From Planctellipticum sp942493135 (GTDB lineage Bacteria; Planctomycetota; Planctomycetia; Planctomycetales; Planctomycetaceae): 64,000 nucleotides of DNA. Location of the stretch: assembly GCA_942493135.1 (NCBI GenBank), contig OW818684.1:4402001-4466000 (forward strand), given 5' to 3'. Below the pieces are notes generated by a model. That model did no database searches and was not told the origin of the DNA. It saw only the letters and a list, made by a program, of their open reading frames with translations. Below, in pieces: positions 60,270-64,000 of the stretch. Numbering within the stretch: the stretch's first letter is position 1; each line of letters opens with the position of its first letter. Position numbers and translations under genes: made by a program.

Positions 60270-63200
60270 TCAGGAAATCACCCTCCGGTTGCTCGACGGC
60301 TGCAGCGCCCGCTGCAGCTCCGGCATCAGTCCGTACGCCAGCGCCAGCAACTTCAGCGGGTGCACCGTCGGACGCGTCGTCCGCTGCTCCATCTGCATTT
60401 TGCACGCGCTGCATTCGGTCATCCCCACGCCAAACCGATCTGTGGCCATCCGTTCGATTAAATCGTGACCGATGGCCAGAGACTCCGCAAGGTTGGCCTT
60501 CGAGAGTCCGAATACTCCTGCCATTCCCGAACACCCATGCTCGATCCGGGAAATCTCCAGTCCGGGAATCAGATCGCACAAGTCCGCGAGCGGCTCTCCC
60601 GCCCCCAGCGCCTTCAAATGGCACGGCGCGTGGTACGCGGCACTCATCGACAGCACTGAGAAATTCCGTCGCAAATTCCCCTGTTGGTCAATCTGTCGCA
60701 GAAACTCCCCCGCCTCGATCACCTGCCCGGCCACCAGTCCGGCTTCGCCGTCGTTGAGAATTCGCGGGTAGTCCTGCCGCAGGCAGACTGCAGCCGTCGG
60801 CTCCGTGCAGACGATCGGGCAACCCTCGCGGGCAAACTCGACCAGCGTCCGGATGTTGTGCTCCGCCAGCGGTCGGGCCGCTTCGACGTCTCCCGCGGAA
60901 ATCAACGCCATTCCCGACGGCCGCTGCCCCGGCGGCACATGCACCCGCAGTCCCTGGTGCTCCACGATCCGGCAGAAGGCTTCCGCCAGATCCGGATCGT
61001 GGTAGTTGGCGTAGTGGTCGACAAAATAGATCACCGGTCGCGGCGCTGCGAACGACGCCGGCGGCATCAGCCATTTCCTGCGGGCCGTCTGTAAAAACGG
61101 CCGGCGGGCAAAGCGCGGAAGTTTGCGCTGGCGGGCGATCTGCACCGACTTCTCCAGCAGCCAGCGCCCCAGTCGCGTCTGCAGGAGCAGATTGATCGCC
61201 GGGGAAACCCGGCAGCCGAAATTCCCCCACGTATGCAGCCGCGACAGAAACCAGTCGATGCGCGACAGCCCGTGGGCGGCGACCCGTTGAGCCTTAGCTT
61301 CCAGCATCAGGTGCGGCACGTTGACGTTCGTCGGGCACTCCAGCTCGCATTGCTTGCAGTTGAAACACGTTCGCGTCAGCCGCTCCATCTCCGGCTGATC
61401 GAGCACCGTCGCCGGCAGCATCCCGTCCGCCAGCCACCGCATGACGTTCGCCTTCGCCCGCGGCGATCGCTCTTCGTCCGGTTCCGTTCGGAAGAACGGA
61501 CACATCCGCCCTTCCGGCGCTTGCGTCCGGCACGCGCCGCAGCCATTGCAACGCGCCGCCTGCTCCTTGAGTTCGACAGGCGACCATTCAAGCTGAACCT
61601 GGTGCAGCGGCAACTGCGGCCCGTCCGCCGGACGGAAATGACGCACCGTCAAATGGGGATCGTCGCTGATCACCTTGCCGGGATTGAGCAGGTTCTCAGG
61701 ATCGAACAGCCGTTTGATCTGCTCGAAGACCCGATACAACGGACCGTACTGCGACCGCAGAAACGCCGTCCGCGCCAGCCCCAGTCCATGCTCCCCGCTG
61801 AGCGATCCCCCCAGCGCCAGCGCCGACTCATAGAGGTCACGCGCCAGTTCCTCCAGCTTCGAAGCACTCGCCGGCGTCGGATTCGCCAGAAACGGACGCA
61901 AATGGACCTGCCCGGCCGCCGCATGCGCGTAGAGCGACGCCACCGCCTGGTGCCGGTGCAGCACCCGCTGAGCCCGATGCAGAAACTCCTGCAGCGACTC
62001 CGGGGGGACGGCGATATCTTCCACGAACGGCAGCGGCCGCGTTTCCCCGCGCAGCCGGTTGAGCAACGGCACGACCCGATGAGCAATGCCCCACAATCGC
62101 TCGACCTCGCGGTCGCCCACCGCCCGCCAGACCAGTTGCCCGGGCACCGCAATCTCCTGCTGCGCCGCAACCAGCCGCTCCAGGCGGCGCAATACATCCT
62201 CCTCGTTTCCGCCGGTCTGTTCGACAATCAGCGCCGCCTCGGTCGACGGAGGAACCGCCCGGGCCAGTTGCTCGTCGATTTCGCACGCCAGCGTCAGAAT
62301 CCGCCGATCCAGCAGATCGCAGGCGCTCGGCTCTTCGTGAACCAGATGCCGCACCGCCACCGCCGCGCTGTCGACGGACGGATACAGCAGCAGAATCACC
62401 CCCCGACAGGCCGGCAGCGGAGACGTATGCAGCGTCGCCGCGGTGATCAGCCCCAGCGTCCCTTCCGATCCCACCAGCAGCCGCGGCAGATTGATCGTTC
62501 CATCCGAGAGCACGCCTCGCAGAAAGTAACCGCTCCGATTTCGAAACTGCCGCGCAGACTGCCGTTCCTGAATCATCTCCGCATTGGCGGCCAGCAGATG
62601 CGACAGCCGCGACAGCAGCCACGCGCGCACGGCCTCCGGACGGCCTTCAAACTCTTCATTGATCTCCGTCAGTCTGGCAGGAACGGTCTCGACCCCCGCC
62701 TCGAATCTCAGCCCCGACGCCAGCACAACTTCCAGACTCTGCACGTGATCGCGCGTCGAACCGACGCGAATCGAATGCGAACCCGCAGCGTCGACACCCA
62801 GCATCCCGCCGATCGTCGTGACCGCGGAGCCGGATGGATCCGGCGGAAAGTACCGCCCCAGCGGCCGCAGCCGTTCATTGAGCCCCTCCAGCACCACCCC
62901 CGGCTGCACGCGCACAGTCTGCTCGCCGAACGACAGCACCTCGTGCATATGACGCGAGAAATCGACGACCAGCCCCCGCCCCAGCGACTCCCCCGCCAGG
63001 CCGGAGCCCGCCCCACGCGCAAACAACGGCAGCCGCTCCTCGCGGGCGTACTTCACCAGCACCGCCAGGTCGTCGGCGTCCTGCGGACAGCAGACCGCCT
63101 GCGGCGTCACCTGATACAGGCTCGCGTCGCTCGCATAGATCGCCCGACCGAGCGGATCGTCGCGAATCTCGCCGCGAAAGAGGCCCGCCAGGTCTTCACA

Positions 63201-63317
63201 GATGCCAAGCTCGGGAGTTTCCAAACGCGAAGCCTCTCCGAACGGAGACCGGGATCCACGGACCAGCAATACTCGCCGGCAAACCTTCCACAGATTGGAC
63301 GTTACGACGGGAACCAA
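60270..63317 (-). CDS. FAD-binding and Fe-S-binding oxidase (GlcD-GlcF / lactate dehydrogenase-like fusion)
   Basis: 1015 residues as read from a TTG at 63317; the start is uncertain, because the conserved region begins near CEDLAGLFRGEIRDD. The FAD part has RGAGSGLAGESLGRGLVVDFSRHM, and HGLGLAR near residue 545. Fe-S regions are CNGCGACRTQ...RMCP and CFNCKQCELECP. CCG-type segments (YHAPCHLKALG, GCSGMAG) follow. It is a 2-hydroxyacid or lactate/glycolate dehydrogenase-type flavoprotein, feeding electrons onward. It is the first gene of the run moaD-moaE-moaA. Confidence 0.87.
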   Translation of the reverse strand: MVPVVTSNLWKVCRRVLLVRGSRSPFGEASRLETPELGICEDLAGLFRGEIRDDPLGRAIYASDASLYQVTPQAVCCPQDADDLAVLVKYAREERLPLFARGAGSGLAGESLGRGLVVDFSRHMHEVLSFGEQTVRVQPGVVLEGLNERLRPLGRYFPPDPSGSAVTTIGGMLGVDAAGSHSIRVGSTRDHVQSLEVVLASGLRFEAGVETVPARLTEINEEFEGRPEAVRAWLLSRLSHLLAANAEMIQERQSARQFRNRSGYFLRGVLSDGTINLPRLLVGSEGTLGLITAATLHTSPLPACRGVILLLYPSVDSAAVAVRHLVHEEPSACDLLDRRILTLACEIDEQLARAVPPSTEAALIVEQTGGNEEDVLRRLERLVAAQQEIAVPGQLVWRAVGDREVERLWGIAHRVVPLLNRLRGETRPLPFVEDIAVPPESLQEFLHRAQRVLHRHQAVASLYAHAAAGQVHLRPFLANPTPASASKLEELARDLYESALALGGSLSGEHGLGLARTAFLRSQYGPLYRVFEQIKRLFDPENLLNPGKVISDDPHLTVRHFRPADGPQLPLHQVQLEWSPVELKEQAARCNGCGACRTQAPEGRMCPFFRTEPDEERSPRAKANVMRWLADGMLPATVLDQPEMERLTRTCFNCKQCELECPTNVNVPHLMLEAKAQRVAAHGLSRIDWFLSRLHTWGNFGCRVSPAINLLLQTRLGRWLLEKSVQIARQRKLPRFARRPFLQTARRKWLMPPASFAAPRPVIYFVDHYANYHDPDLAEAFCRIVEHQGLRVHVPPGQRPSGMALISAGDVEAARPLAEHNIRTLVEFAREGCPIVCTEPTAAVCLRQDYPRILNDGEAGLVAGQVIEAGEFLRQIDQQGNLRRNFSVLSMSAAYHAPCHLKALGAGEPLADLCDLIPGLEISRIEHGCSGMAGVFGLSKANLAESLAIGHDLIERMATDRFGVGMTECSACKMQMEQRTTRPTVHPLKLLALAYGLMPELQRALQPSSNRRVIS

Positions 63318-63511
63318 TCAGCATATCGCGACCGCTCGCCGAGAGCGAGATGGCCGCTCTCTGCGTCCACGGCCCAGTACGCCCTGGACGCTCCGCGTTT
63401 CGAACGAACCTTCCGCCCTCGCCGGCATTGCCAGCATCGGCATCGCCATCGAAGCCTGGCAACGTCGGCAGCAGACCCGGTCCGCATAGTCCGCCCTCCG
63501 ACACCAACAAC

Positions 63512-63543
63512 AGAATCGGGCGACCAGCAGGCCGCCCGATTCT
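63512..63543 (-). terminator. Terminator hairpin downstream of the partial gene at the window end
   Basis: An 11-bp perfect inverted repeat AGAATCGGGCG / CGCCCGATTCT (63512-63522 and 63533-63543). It lies 30 bp past the stop at 63573 on the minus strand, where GTTGTTG follows. Confidence 0.6.
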
Positions 63544-63572
63544 TTTCCCGACTCAACGCTCAACGCCGCCAT

Positions 63573-64000
63573 TCACGGCGCCACATTCACCGGCTCCGTC
63601 AGATCAATAATCTGCCGGCTCCCCGCATGTCGGGCGTAAGCCCGCAGCATGTGGACGCCCGGCTTGCTTGCCCGCAGCATGTACTGGTAGCGGGCCGTCT
63701 CGCCCGAGACCAGCATCGCCACCGGGGCGACGTTCACCCGGCCCTCGCGAACTTCGAACGGTAGCGCGATCTGCCGGCTGCCGACAACAACCTCCAGACC
63801 CTCGAACTGCATCCCCGCCGGCAACTGCAGCGTGGCGCGGATGTCGGTCAGCGGCTGCAGACCGCCGTTGCGGGCAGTCACGTTCACCAGGAACGTTTCC
63901 CCCTGCCGCACCGGGTCCGACTCGTCCGACAGGTTGACCTGCAGGTCTGCGACAGCGGGATCGATCCGCACGCAGACTTCCCGCTCTTCGGACAGCACCT
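63573..64000 (-). CDS. C-terminal part of an extracellular-type repeat protein (5' end beyond the window)
   Basis: About 142 residues are visible; the GTG near 63998 is probably an internal codon, since the frame stays open to the edge. The sequence PVRQGETFLVNVTARNGGLQPLTDIRATLQLPAGMQFEGLEV is the pattern of a DUF11/CARDB-like Ig-type domain found in bacterial surface proteins. A second beta-strand region (ARYQYMLRASKPGVHMLRAYA) follows. The signal peptide and other repeats must lie upstream of the window. Function unknown; adhesion or cell-surface roles are typical for such domains. Confidence 0.65.
   Translation of the reverse strand, partial: VLSEEREVCVRIDPAVADLQVNLSDESDPVRQGETFLVNVTARNGGLQPLTDIRATLQLPAGMQFEGLEVVVGSRQIALPFEVREGRVNVAPVAMLVSGETARYQYMLRASKPGVHMLRAYARHAGSRQIIDLTEPVNVAP

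Noticed and set aside
61233..63764. 843-residue plus-strand frame across the FAD/Fe-S oxidase
   Set aside because: Arg/Gln-rich antisense shadow of a gene with FAD and Fe-S motifs.

Overview
The window is high-GC DNA from a planctomycete, most likely a member of the Planctomycetaceae or a close relative. The evidence is the combination of a Planctomycetes-typical DUF1501 / DUF1549-DUF1553 pair, a DUF1559 prepilin-like protein, Tat-exported Gfo/Idh oxidoreductase and DUF1080 proteins, a formylglycine-generating enzyme lipoprotein, a formylmethanofuran-dehydrogenase-like FhcA, EF-hand repeat proteins and two groEL copies beside groES, dnaJ and grpE. I see no tRNA, rRNA, CRISPR array, transposase or phage module. 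The window reads as ordinary chromosome with 49 complete genes and two genes cut by the window ends.

Layout. 1-2.0 kb: end-truncated mannose-1-phosphate guanylyltransferase and divergent prs. 2-11 kb, all minus: a five-PAS hybrid histidine kinase, a stand-alone receiver, a PfkB sugar kinase, a beta-propeller/c-type cytochrome and a secreted cysteine hydrolase. 11-14 kb, minus: a lipoprotein, a DUF1559 prepilin-like protein and two small secreted proteins that look like diverged paralogs. 14-21.9 kb: a glycosyltransferase, an RND efflux pair (adaptor and pump) and a formylglycine-generating enzyme. 21.9-26.4 kb: an acidic-repeat membrane protein, then the rpsB-tsf-pyrH translation cluster. 26.6-32.3 kb: DUF1501 and DUF1549/DUF1553 genes and a divergent secreted protein. 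32.5-38 kb: secreted proteins including one with eight EF-hand loops, and a Tat-exported oxidoreductase. 38-48 kb: YhcH, an APH-type kinase, a Gly/Met-rich exported protein, an MDR oxidoreductase, a CobA-HemD fusion, DUF1080, and a PIG-L deacetylase whose stop overlaps the start of fhcA. 48.5-55 kb, minus: groEL2, groES, groEL1, dnaJ, grpE and an FmdB zinc ribbon. 55.5-57 kb: an HELYH protein and small orphans. 57-63.3 kb, minus: an FAD/Fe-S oxidase, moaD, moaE, moaA and a cysteine desulfurase in tight succession. 63.6-64 kb: the end of an extracellular-type repeat protein.

How the genes work together. Four groups look functionally coherent: protein synthesis (rpsB-tsf-pyrH), protein folding (groEL2-groES-groEL1 followed by dnaJ-grpE), molybdopterin assembly (moaD-moaE-moaA plus a desulfurase), and RND export. 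Several genes were given internal starts because the longest frames run through promoters, terminators or intergenic repeats.

The most unusual feature is not a protein. Between about 26.4 and 60 kb the intergenic gaps carry several families of imperfect inverted repeats. One hairpin pair shows compensatory base changes, and one family is built on a 7-nt period with variable dinucleotides. Several of these sit between convergent genes or beside chaperone genes.
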